From positions 141,233 through 205,232 of the forward strand of contig JALQPE010001716.1 in NCBI GenBank assembly GCA_030407315.1: a stretch of 64,000 bases of DNA. Reading direction: 5' to 3'. The DNA comes from Asparagopsis taxiformis (Eukaryota > Rhodophyta > Florideophyceae > Bonnemaisoniales > Bonnemaisoniaceae). The position numbers were made by a program, and so were the translations under genes. The notes beneath the pieces were generated by a model. It worked only from the letters and a program-made list of their open reading frames with translations. It was not told the DNA's origin and searched no databases. Below are positions 55,480-64,000 of this stretch, piece after piece; position 1 is the stretch's first letter; the number at the start of each line of letters is the position of its first letter.

Positions 55480-56015
55480 AGCATTCTGGCTTCACCCTCT
55501 CCCCCATTTCTCTACTCCGCCTTCATCATCCCAGCTTCTCTGGTGACGACTGACGCCTTTCGTTTCCCCCCTCACGCCCCTCTCGCAATGAAATACTCGT
55601 CTATTACCACGATAGTCTACTCGTACTGCCGCCTTAATTTTTCCTCTACACACACCCTCCCATCCGTCTCTTCCGTACTACGATCCTAGGCTATCCTACC
55701 TTATGATAACAGTTGTATAGTGAGTAGCTAGAGTCCTACTTACTGAAGACTATAGTGCACCGGAACCGGCGCCGGTTCCCGCCCGGGCGGGTTAAATATA
55801 TATTTTATGCCGTGAGGCACAGGTACCATATGGTCGCTGTGGCTCACGGCACAAGGAGTAGATTTTGCCACCAACAGCCGTCCAAACCATCCTCTCGTGA
55901 TTTTCGCGACTTCACACTTCGCTTCTCACGTGAGACAGCAGGGAGTTTCGTCCTTTTCCCATCTTGGTAAAGGTACCTTTACCAAGATGGGAGAAGGACG
56001 AGACTCACTGCTGCT
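55480..56015. other. Palindrome-rich interval, no gene
   Basis: Contains GGAACCGGCGCCGGTTCC (about 55,761-55,778, perfect) and CCGCCCGGGCGG next to it. A 44-bp palindrome lies at 55,808-55,851 (TGCCGTGAGGCACAGG around CATATG) and a 78-bp palindrome at 55,936-56,013 (around GGTACC, three mismatched pairs). The last one runs straight into MITE-like element 6. Confidence 0.8.
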
Positions 56016-56219
56016 TACAGCCGAAGCCGTTTACCAGGGTTCCTTACAGCAAAGTCATCGTACGATGACTTTGCTGTAAGAAAAGAAAACATTACAGCAG
56101 CCACGATTTCTTTACCGGGTAAAAGAATTGTGGCCGCTGTAATGATTTGTTTTCTTACAGCAAAGTCATCGTAACGATGACTTTGCTGTCAGCATCCCCG
56201 GTAAACGGCCCGCACTGTA
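56016..56219. mobile_element. MITE-like element 6
   Basis: Ends TA-CAGCCGAAGCCGTTTACC and GGTAAACGGCCCGCACTG-TA. Two inner palindromes (about 56,043 and 56,157; the first is shortened to CATCGTACGATG). About 200 bp. Confidence 0.75.
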
Positions 56220-56496
56220 ATGGGGTGACTGCTTCTCCTACATCGCTCTCTTACTGGTGTTCTACATGCTGCGTTGCTACACAATTTCTCACTCACATCT
56301 TTCTAGTTTCTCTCCTTTTCGTATCCATAGGTAAAGCAGTAGAAAAGTGGATAGTTTGCACTCCAGGCCGCAGATGCCTTCCTGCAGTCATGTCACGATT
56401 GTTGTAGTCTAGTCTATAATATCTAGCGCTCTTGCAAGATGATGCACAGTCTATTGTCTCTGCCAATGCGTGTTTACTCAAATCTATCAAAGTAGC
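56220..56496. other. Short interval before the methyltransferase gene, nothing recognised
   Basis: AT-rich 3' flank of the minus-strand gene; no repeats or frames of note. Confidence 0.5.
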
Positions 56497-59400
56497 TCAG
56501 TTAGCTGGCCAATATTTTCTACCATAGTCGGCAAATATCTCCTCATCAGCTTCAACGTCTCTGGTCAGAATGACCTTGACAGCATGGGGATTCTTGATAT
56601 TTGAAGCAAAGTCCGGTTTGTCTATGGCATCGCCTTGTCGAAACTCGGCTGACTGTGTTCGACTCACCTCGGTCGCTTTCTCCGTTCCGTCAATGACCCG
56701 ACAATCATTGAGGTAGCTGGTACAATTATAGACCGCTGGAACGAGCCAAACCTTCCGAACAGGTGCACCCCTCCCTATGTACGTGGTTTCCAATTCCATG
56801 TTGTAGTACTGGAACCTCTCTCCTGTGCACCCAAATCCTTCCGGGCCGTACATCACTGATCTCTGCGGTTCCGAGTCTCGAATCTTCGCATAGAAAATCG
56901 TCCCATTGTACCAGCCAATGACCGTCCCCTTCTTCAGTTTCTTCGCCGCGAATACGCCAAACCCACCACCTCTTACCTCCGATTGCGAAACATAGACACC
57001 GTAGAATGCGGCATCAGCAGCCAGAATCGCGTCCGGGTCTATGCTCCAAAACGAGTGCATGTCCTCTGCAGGCCACTGGTCCATAGGCACCCCGCTCAAT
57101 CTGTGAAGCATAGACCCGTCCTTCTTCATTGACGCAACGAACACAAGCAGATGGTTCGGCAATGCTGTCACAGCAGGGAATCCTTCTGGTGCATCTGAGA
57201 TGTGCTTCTGACGAAGCCTTGGAGCTTTTCCTGTGACCGGTACCGACTCGTCCCCAAGAATACTCTCCACCTCACGCTGCAAGATCCCCCCATATCGCCC
57301 GGCTTTCACCTCACTGACGAAAGCATGCAGTATCCACTCCTGCGATGCATCGTGGCACCTTTTTTCCTTCTCACACCCAATGAACCGACGATACGTACCA
57401 TCCCTCAACGTCATACACGCTATGGCTGTGCTGTACGTTCCCGAGAAGAAATCCATCACGATATCGTTCTGCTTCGAAAATCGTTCCAGAAGCTCACGAA
57501 GAGTGGTCAACGCCTTCTGCTCATGGCGCAGTCGGTTGTTCTGCCCATCATATTGAGCTTCACCAGCCGACAACCTCGGAACGTTGTCAATCGCGTTGGT
57601 GAACCCAGGGTGCCTCGATATGTCCGGATTGTGCAACCTGTAATCCACCATATCGTACGCAGCCATACCCTTCCCCCGCTTATACGCATGGATAACGAAA
57701 TCGTGCATATTATGCAGTGTGCACGTTTTCGTCGATGGATTGGACGTAAAGCTGTGTGGTCGGCGAGATAGCACGACTGGAACACTGTCCACAATCATCT
57801 TGCCAGGCTCGGCATTTCTGATTGCATCCATCCATGCCACGAGTTGGCGCACGCTGGAATAGATTAGAGCATGACCGCCAGGCCGAAGAACTCGAACTAT
57901 TTCACACGCAACACTCGCCAACTCTTCCGGCTCCAGAATATCGTACTCCGAGTTTTCTCTGCCGCCTTCCCGCCTCGTGTTGAATGGAGGATCAGTGAGC
58001 ACAAGCTGAACACTGTCCTCCAACACGCCATCTTCCAGGAAACTAATTTTGTCCTCCACCTCTTTGGCTACATCAGTGGCGTCACAATTCACAGTGTGAA
58101 TGTAACGCCCCATCACAGCTTCCAGCTTGGTGACATATTCTGGCTTGGATTCCTTTCCGACGTCAACGAGCGGTGCTTCTGTAGGCGATACAGTGTCAAC
58201 CTCCATAGCGTCATCCTCGGCCGCACCTTCTCTTGTTGCTGTTTCGCTAGCAACCGCCGCATTATCGTCCTCTCCAACACCGCGCTCCAGCCTAGCCTTC
58301 TTCCTCTGTGGCTCCAGACTATCCTCTTCTATATCCTCGCTGCCATTGTTTGGCACTGCTGCGGATATTTCCATCTGCGCAGGTGCACCTTCAAGGATGC
58401 CAGGCTCGGGCGTATCCTCAAGACTGTGCAACTCATCCATGGTCAGAGGAAGCTTTCGTTGCTCTCGGGTTCGCAATAACCAAGCCTTCAGCCTCCTCTG
58501 ACCATCCAGGGCATGAGACGTGTTCAACTTGGCTCGCATGAACGAGTTCAAGCCGAACTTGTCAGGAGTGTCGAAAAGCAAGGCTCGAAGTCTCTGCACC
58601 AGCTGACCACGCTCGGCGAACACATTCACCTCAGTGACACATTGGCGTATCGACAGCAGGAAGGCGCTTGTCAATGATCGCAGCCTTGCATCCACAGCCA
58701 CTGGAAGGTCGGCACAGAACCCGTTTTCACTGTCTACAGTTTTCGGGACAATGATCAGGTTTTTCCGATGCTCCTCGACCGCGCAGCCATCAGACCGATT
58801 CGAGAGTGACCTGAAGCAAAGGCTCGCAGGATCGAATACCATGAACGGCCAGCACATCGATTCAACATCCTCATACCCCAACACTCTTGCCCCGGTATCC
58901 CACGCAGCTAACACACGGTCGACAACAAATCCAAGCTGGTTGGCTTGCGCACTGGATGTTGCAATTCCAACCATTCCACCACCACCAATGGCCCCGGATG
59001 TGGCTCTGGCCCGCCTAGATGGCACACTGCCCATCTCCTTACTGCGAATAGCCAAGATACACTGGCACATCATAACCATCAGCCTCCTGAACCGCTTCTG
59101 GCTAGCCTGCAAAGAATCTTGCATGTCGGATGTAGCGCCGTCCAGAAAGTACCTGCTCGAAAGCAGTTCACGGTTCAGTGGAAAGGACAATTCTCCGCGG
59201 GGTGTCTTGCCAAACATTTCGACGGCACGAGAACTAGTCACCCCCACCTGTTTCGGAAACTCAACCATCCTCGGAGAATCACCCATCTCTGCATTGAGTC
59301 CCCATGCATGACAAAACATTTGCCACAGACGCAAATCAATCGCACTCGAATCTTCTGCTCGGTGATACGGCCGAAGCACAGCCAGAATAGACATGCATGA

Positions 59401-59922
59401 GCTGTACTGCGGTTTACCACTCAGGCTTGAAGCAATTTGGCCGCTTGGATCGCAGGATTTGATCCAGCCCAACACATCAGCCATCCTCACAGACGAAATG
59501 TGAGCGTACTTGTCCTTTCCGTTTTGGACGCAGTACTCGTCTCTGAGATCAACGGCGATCATCAGATACTCAACAAACATCATGCGCCTTTGCAGGCCTG
59601 CAATGTCGTTGGATGTCGTCGCTCTCACACGGTCCAGCACAACAGCAGTACTGCTGTTGGTGTCCGCCACGATAGACTCTTCTCGCATAGGAATCGTAAC
59701 GCCAGGAGGAAAGACGCCCCTCTCCATTCCACGTACAATTGCCATGCAGCGGTGCGCTCCATCCAATATCTCCAGAACGCCTTCTCGAAACCTGCCAGTC
59801 ACGGGATGAGCTGTGTCATAGCCGCTGTTGCGAATGCTCTCCATGAGCGCTTCCACATGACTTGCATCAACATCGCGAATCGATACGAATTTGCTGACTT
59901 GATTGGGTCGATGAACACCCAT
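56497..59922 (-). CDS. ParB-like / DNA methyltransferase / SET-domain fusion protein
   Basis: ATG at 59,922, 1,141 residues, no internal lesion, intronless. Residues about 15-110 resemble a ParB/Srx N-terminal nuclease-like domain (HVEALMESIRNSGYD, EILDGAHRCMAIVRG). About 110-590 is unrecognised, ending in an acidic linker with an NLS-like PQRKKARLE. Residues about 610-850 form a beta-class DNA methyltransferase: motif IV VLTDPPFNTR (644-647), VLRPGGHALIY, motif X RHEQKALTTLRELL, motif I IVMDFFSGTYSTA (824-829). DPPF with this IV-before-I order fits N6-adenine or N4-cytosine methylation. Residues about 974-1,137 form a SET domain (GGGFGVFAAKKLKKGTVIGW, NCTSYLNDCR, DEEIFADYGRKYW), usually a protein lysine methyltransferase. 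It would act in the nucleus on DNA and possibly histones. Only the domain assignments are well supported; activity is inference. Confidence 0.85.
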   Translation of the reverse strand: MGVHRPNQVSKFVSIRDVDASHVEALMESIRNSGYDTAHPVTGRFREGVLEILDGAHRCMAIVRGMERGVFPPGVTIPMREESIVADTNSSTAVVLDRVRATTSNDIAGLQRRMMFVEYLMIAVDLRDEYCVQNGKDKYAHISSVRMADVLGWIKSCDPSGQIASSLSGKPQYSSCMSILAVLRPYHRAEDSSAIDLRLWQMFCHAWGLNAEMGDSPRMVEFPKQVGVTSSRAVEMFGKTPRGELSFPLNRELLSSRYFLDGATSDMQDSLQASQKRFRRLMVMMCQCILAIRSKEMGSVPSRRARATSGAIGGGGMVGIATSSAQANQLGFVVDRVLAAWDTGARVLGYEDVESMCWPFMVFDPASLCFRSLSNRSDGCAVEEHRKNLIIVPKTVDSENGFCADLPVAVDARLRSLTSAFLLSIRQCVTEVNVFAERGQLVQRLRALLFDTPDKFGLNSFMRAKLNTSHALDGQRRLKAWLLRTREQRKLPLTMDELHSLEDTPEPGILEGAPAQMEISAAVPNNGSEDIEEDSLEPQRKKARLERGVGEDDNAAVASETATREGAAEDDAMEVDTVSPTEAPLVDVGKESKPEYVTKLEAVMGRYIHTVNCDATDVAKEVEDKISFLEDGVLEDSVQLVLTDPPFNTRREGGRENSEYDILEPEELASVACEIVRVLRPGGHALIYSSVRQLVAWMDAIRNAEPGKMIVDSVPVVLSRRPHSFTSNPSTKTCTLHNMHDFVIHAYKRGKGMAAYDMVDYRLHNPDISRHPGFTNAIDNVPRLSAGEAQYDGQNNRLRHEQKALTTLRELLERFSKQNDIVMDFFSGTYSTAIACMTLRDGTYRRFIGCEKEKRCHDASQEWILHAFVSEVKAGRYGGILQREVESILGDESVPVTGKAPRLRQKHISDAPEGFPAVTALPNHLLVFVASMKKDGSMLHRLSGVPMDQWPAEDMHSFWSIDPDAILAADAAFYGVYVSQSEVRGGGFGVFAAKKLKKGTVIGWYNGTIFYAKIRDSEPQRSVMYGPEGFGCTGERFQYYNMELETTYIGRGAPVRKVWLVPAVYNCTSYLNDCRVIDGTEKATEVSRTQSAEFRQGDAIDKPDFASNIKNPHAVKVILTRDVEADEEIFADYGRKYWPAN

Positions 59923-60476
59923 CCGTCGTGCTTTTCACCGTGATTGTGGAACGTTCCTTCCATGGCGAACAAAGATAGAGTTTTTAAGAAAGGGATAGTT
60001 GGTTGCTGCTTGACCAGGGTGGCGCAAAGCAGAAGTTGGTTGTTTAAAACAAAGTGTCAGCGAGTGGTAGCACTTCGGTGGCTGTTTCCTTTCCACCCCT
60101 GTCCGAACCTTTACAAGATAACTACATCGACTGTTAGCTCAATAATCAATGTAATACTAAAGTAATACTCAAAATATTTTTCCATGCAATTTATTGGGCC
60201 CCGTAACATCTCTAAACGTATCTTTGTAGTCCAATCGTATGCATCCGACATTCACTTCTAGAACGATTATTCACATCAAATTTTATGCTGCAATCAGTTC
60301 ATGGCAGACATCATCCACACTGACGTGTCAATTTTGTCAATTGTCCATTCTATTTCTACACCACCTAAACATCTCTTCTCGACCTTTCCAATCCTCCTAG
60401 TATATACTACTCTTTAGCAGAAGGTAACGGTTAGGCTTTCACTAATACAACAATTCTATCCCATAGCTATCCCAAC
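59923..60476. promoter_or_regulatory. Divergent intergenic region between methyltransferase fusion and Tudor-like gene
   Basis: 554 bp between two divergent starts (59,922 minus; 60,477 plus), which may act as a shared promoter region. A TATA-like TATATACTAC at 60,401-60,410 is about 70 bases before the plus-strand ATG. No repeat is seen. Confidence 0.4.
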
Positions 60477-61469
60477 ATGCTTCCTCTCGCTCCAAACGAC
60501 GTTATAGAAGTTCAATGGGAACTTCGGCCGTTTGGGAGGAAACGAAAAATTGTCTGGTGGTCTGCAATCGTCAAGGAAATTACTCAGGTCAAGACTGAAA
60601 CAGACCCATTCCTCCATGCATTGCTCGAATACAAAACTGAATATGGTTTCGACTCTACCCTTTCTCAAGTCAAGATTTCAGATCGTAACGAGCTCGTCGA
60701 CAAGGATTCCGGAAGGGTTCTCCCGTGGCGAAGTGGTGAGCTTCGCAGTATGGACTCACCTCCATCCCCAGCAGAGAGAGACCCAGACTACGGCATTGAC
60801 CACACTCGCCACCGCCACCGCGGCATCCTTCAAGATTGCACTGCGGATCAAATGAAGAAGACCGTAGCAGAAATGCTGGCAAGATTGGAAAAGCTGGAGT
60901 CAGCTGCCAAAAATCCTCTACCCCCTCCATTCGATTCCAACAGTTCCATGACCTCCTCTGCTCTGACTGTATGTAGCATTCTGTTTCAGAAGCTTGGTGT
61001 GTACACAGACAAGCCCCTCTCCCTCCGGATGACGAAATCCGAGCACTCCAGGGGAATGCGACAAACATCGCAAGAAGAAATCAGAGTACAGGCTGACTGC
61101 TCCCTTGCTCAATTCCGCACTATTGCCATTCAATGCAAGGCGAAAGAGAATCGTGACGTTCTCTTCCAGCCGTCCTTTGAGGACATCACCTTTCCCTCTG
61201 GAAATGAGTCGGATCTTTCCATCATTTTCCCCACCTTTCAGGCACTATGTGACTCCATAGGTACCTCGCAACACGGGTTCCAGAAAATATTGGTGAAGAG
61301 CAGGGCGGAACGCGATGGAGGAAGCTCATCGATTGTCCGAATTTTAGGAAATCTAGTCGACGTTGATTGCTCTCATGATGCTCCTTCTTCCGTATTTCTC
61401 GTCGGCTCATCTGCTTACGTCCTGTCCAGCCCAGACCAACGTATGACAGTTCTTTGCAGAGACTCCTAG
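60477..61469 (+). CDS. Tudor-like domain protein with coiled coil
   Basis: ATG at 60,477, 330 residues, intact. Residues about 8-85 form a Tudor/Agenet-like module (DVIEVQWELRPFGRKRKIVW, WWSAIVKEI, LLEYKTEYGFDS, LVDKDSGRVLPW). It aligns motif by motif with residues 8-95 of the broken Sel1 gene at 49,623 (EVLWP...WWKACVLEI...RIEYHESFG...LVDYG). A short coiled coil follows (MKKTVAEMLARLEKLES, about 122-138) and then an unrecognised region of about 190 residues. No signal peptide or membrane segment. Tudor-like modules bind methylated lysine or arginine, so a chromatin role next to the SET-domain fusion is plausible but inferred. Read divergently from that gene. Confidence 0.6.
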   Translation: MLPLAPNDVIEVQWELRPFGRKRKIVWWSAIVKEITQVKTETDPFLHALLEYKTEYGFDSTLSQVKISDRNELVDKDSGRVLPWRSGELRSMDSPPSPAERDPDYGIDHTRHRHRGILQDCTADQMKKTVAEMLARLEKLESAAKNPLPPPFDSNSSMTSSALTVCSILFQKLGVYTDKPLSLRMTKSEHSRGMRQTSQEEIRVQADCSLAQFRTIAIQCKAKENRDVLFQPSFEDITFPSGNESDLSIIFPTFQALCDSIGTSQHGFQKILVKSRAERDGGSSSIVRILGNLVDVDCSHDAPSSVFLVGSSAYVLSSPDQRMTVLCRDS

Positions 61470-62279
61470 GAGTTTGACCACGTCAACAATACATTTTTAC
61501 AGCCCCTATGTCTTAGCCAACTATCACAGTCTAGCATCGTGGACTCTTTCCACCTACGTGATAAGGCTACTGTTACTTATGGAGCAACGTTTTCGTTACT
61601 GTGGAGACGTATTCAGCGCCGAGCTTGTTACAGCACTTTCCAGCCTCTATCAACCGCAGAGACGTTTGGTACACTACATCTACGCTTACCTTGCTGTATT
61701 TTCAGTGGTACTACTACATGCCAGGAGCTTGAAGACATTGGCTATGAGGCTATCTCTCGTCTTGGCTTCAATGCGGATTCAGACACTACCCACCCACCCT
61801 CTCCTCCACCTGCCACCTGCAGTCCGGAGCAAAAATGATAAAGCACACCTATCCGTAGTTATCCTGTTCCTGGGTATTCCATTCTAGAGCTCCTGGGCCA
61901 TCAATTTCTAGTAAAGACGGATACCCTCGCCCCTTCCTACTTCGACTATTCCACTACCTGTCTCTGCGCTTTTCCTTCGACTTGACACTATCGTCTGACT
62001 GGTTTCCTGATGTCTCGTATCTATCTACTTCCATCTATTACAAAATTCAACTCAACAGAAATTTTATTTCTTCATTCTTCGTCTACTATACCGAAACCGG
62101 TTTCATCCGATACTACTCCCCTTCATTCTCGATTTCATCATCGACAAATACCTTCACATATTCTTCATCTCCTCCGTCCTCTTCCATAGACCTGAAGCTC
62201 TCCTCCAGCACTGAGTCCCCTCCATCGTCTACATTCAGTTCTTCATATCTATCACGCGATATAGTCAAAACCTCCTCAT
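61470..62279. other. Interval with overlapping unassigned frames
   Basis: Plus-strand frames 61,474-61,887 and 61,539-61,838 overlap in different phases; the second ends with a protein-like segment (ELEDIGYEAISRLGFNADSD). A Ser-rich low-complexity stretch follows to 62,335. This may be a decayed gene; no domain is recognised. Confidence 0.25.
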
Positions 62280-63947
62280 TCATAAACGACTACTCACCCG
62301 CTCCCCGGGAAGAAGCAGTTTCACTGCTTCATTGATTTCCCGGATTTGCGCTCCTCCCACCTCTGCTCCACTTTGAAATTTCAAAATCGTTCGGAACCCG
62401 TATGCAAGTATGTAGATGAATTGCAAGGAGTATTCTGAACGTCGCAGGAACATGTTCCTATCAGAACATTGCGTGTAGGCGACTGCAAAGTCAGGCAACC
62501 TCTACTAAATTGACCCTCCTAGTCACAAACCTCTTGTCCGGTTCTCCAATTATTTGAACTTCGTACTCGACTTTGAATACCATTCTTTTCGCACAGCAAT
62601 GAAGTCGCGAAGAATCTTCATATTCTTGTCATCCATTGCTGCACGCTCCGCTGCATTCATTTTCCTCTGCCGCCGAGTACAGACTTGGAACTGACTCAAA
62701 GTCCAGCCCACCGTCGTGCAAATGATGCTCCATGCGGACTGAACCTTGAAACCCCTGTATAGAACGAATCCAAGATCTCGGATGAACCGTTTCGCACATG
62801 ATCTCTGGACTTGTTCATAAACCCGGTCACTGCCGTGAGTGCCGATTTCGTCACAGTGATGCCTACCTCCTTTCTGTGCAACGGCCCCATTGTCACCAAC
62901 CCTTTCTTCGCTTCTGCTTTCGAGCGGCCCCATCACTTTGCCTCGGACGTCCCATGCATTCCATCCATGCGAGCAGAGTCCGTTCCGCGAATTGTCTCCT
63001 CAATGGTCCCGGTAGTCACATACCCCGCGCCCTCCACCGTTCGATACCTTCCGACGTTCCATTGGAGCTGGAACCTCTCCTCCTCTCTGAAAGAATTGTT
63101 TTGACACGTATTCTTGATTAAAAGAGGTCACAACTTGGCAGCGCAATTCAATGTGGTTTCGGCCGGCAAGCGTCCTATTGAACACAATCCTTTCGCTCAT
63201 TGCTCTGCCTGGCGAAACATCAGCGTATTGATTAGCTCGCATCCGTTGAAATGCCACTATACCCTCTTATCCACCATTGCCTTCGTGTACGTTGGGAACA
63301 ACAGCACCACAGCACAGCACACACATTTCGAACTTGAACGATTTCTCCGCATCCTGCGCATGCGAGAGACGTTCCCTGTCCTTCTCAGAGGCGATCTTCT
63401 TCGGATGTCCTTGTCCCTGGCTCAGAAGCCCATCGACGATGCCTTGACCTCCTGCATATCGGTGTTTAGCATGGAGACAGTCTTGGCGACATTTCCGAGA
63501 GTCTCGCGTATTGAAATGGTGCTCTTCTCGACGGCATCACATTTTATCACTCAGGGCTTTCAGCTCTGCAGTGATGTTCGAAAAGCCCTCACGCGTTATT
63601 TTCGAAAATGCAGCGATGCTCACGGAGGTTTCGGGATTCATGTTGAACTTGCAATTGAGTTTGCTAAAAGGAGAAGTGCTTTGAAGGAAGGGTGTCACGC
63701 TTAGTACAGCAGTGTTGTAGCAAATATCATTCCAGTGGATGCATCCATCCTGTTCTAACTCTACATAATAATAATGCTTCTCGGTGCTCCGTAACGGTTT
63801 ATTTTTCATAATAGTGGTGGATGGGCGTATTCTTTCCTTTGCTACCACCCACGTCCTGTGAATACCACACCTCGCTACCAGACTGACGTCTCCTACTCGA
63901 CACTTCCAATGCAAAGATAGATAGGTATAATTTGAAATGCTAAACAC
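62280..63947 (-). pseudogene. Decayed coding region, coiled-coil rich
   Basis: On the minus strand protein-like segments follow one another in changing frames. First comes the end of 63,947-63,537 (NPETSVSIAAFSKITREGFS, NITAELKALSDK). It is continued by CDAVEKSTISIRETLGNVAK and TDMQEVKASSMGF, then KIASEKDRERLSHAQDAEKS, EYVSKQFFQRGGE, GITVTKSALTAVTGFMNKSR, RKMNAAERAAMDDKNMKILR and finally MPDFAVAYTQCSDRNMFLRR (62,498-62,280). Alternating hydrophobic and charged residues suggest long helices. At least four frameshifts or stops separate the parts unless introns explain some of them. I recognise no family. Confidence 0.4.
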
Positions 63948-64000
63948 TCACCATAATATAGTCTACTCTGTACTTTCTCTCCTTACGGTGAGACAAACGA

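Noticed and set aside
1..64000. tRNA and rRNA genes
   Set aside because: No cloverleaf or rRNA signature was noticed by reading. A covariance-model search would be needed to exclude small RNA genes.

Overview
The window is eukaryotic nuclear DNA that is very rich in repeats. It contains Ty3/gypsy chromovirus-type retroelements, several families of inverted-repeat elements and a few mostly intronless genes. The gene set (a secreted AA15-like copper polysaccharide oxygenase remnant, a SET-domain DNA methyltransferase, Sel1-repeat and Tudor-like proteins) and the compact genes set among repeats suggest an alga. A florideophyte red alga is my best guess, but this is inference only.  Region 1-27.2 kb is a nest of transposons. 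A degenerate minus-strand gypsy element (Gypsy-A: LTR and gag N-terminus at 26.2-27.2 kb, middle gag-protease-RT at 10.05-13.4 kb) is split by two inverted copies of a ~12.8 kb element. Both copies end in the same terminal inverted repeat, starting CGTCTGTG. The right copy is complete (13,396-26,229); the left copy (1-10,053) runs off the window. Together they form a ~25 kb palindrome. Each copy carries 43-bp and 24-bp tandem repeats, an array of GT...AG-bounded micro-exon-like repeats, and a second, nested fold-back element of ~7 kb (159-7,110 and 17,105-24,760). The arms of that nested element are built from repeated cassettes.  Region 27.2-37.5 kb holds Gypsy-B, head-to-head with Gypsy-A: a 5' LTR, an intact gag, a nearly intact pol with chromodomain (three lesions), and a long GC-rich 3' region with a 352-bp tandem duplication. 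No 3' LTR was found.  Region 37.5-56.5 kb starts and is interrupted by CACTA-type termini (CACTACGGTGTTG) with GACAGTAAA-type subterminal repeats. It contains six MITE-like elements with TA-CAGC...GCTG-TA ends, short and medium palindromes, and decayed genes: two copies of a putative 2OG-Fe(II) oxygenase-like gene, an AA15-like LPMO, a Tudor-like/Sel1-repeat protein and an SSB. Several genes are broken exactly at small fold-back duplications.  Region 56.5-64 kb is the gene-like part. A 1,141-residue protein on the minus strand joins a ParB-like N-terminal domain, a beta-class N6A/N4C DNA methyltransferase and a SET domain. An intact 330-residue protein follows, with the same Tudor-like N-terminal domain as the decayed Sel1 gene, then decayed coding sequence. 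The main themes are inverted duplication at every scale (14 bp to 25 kb) and candidate chromatin and DNA-modification proteins close to the repeats.
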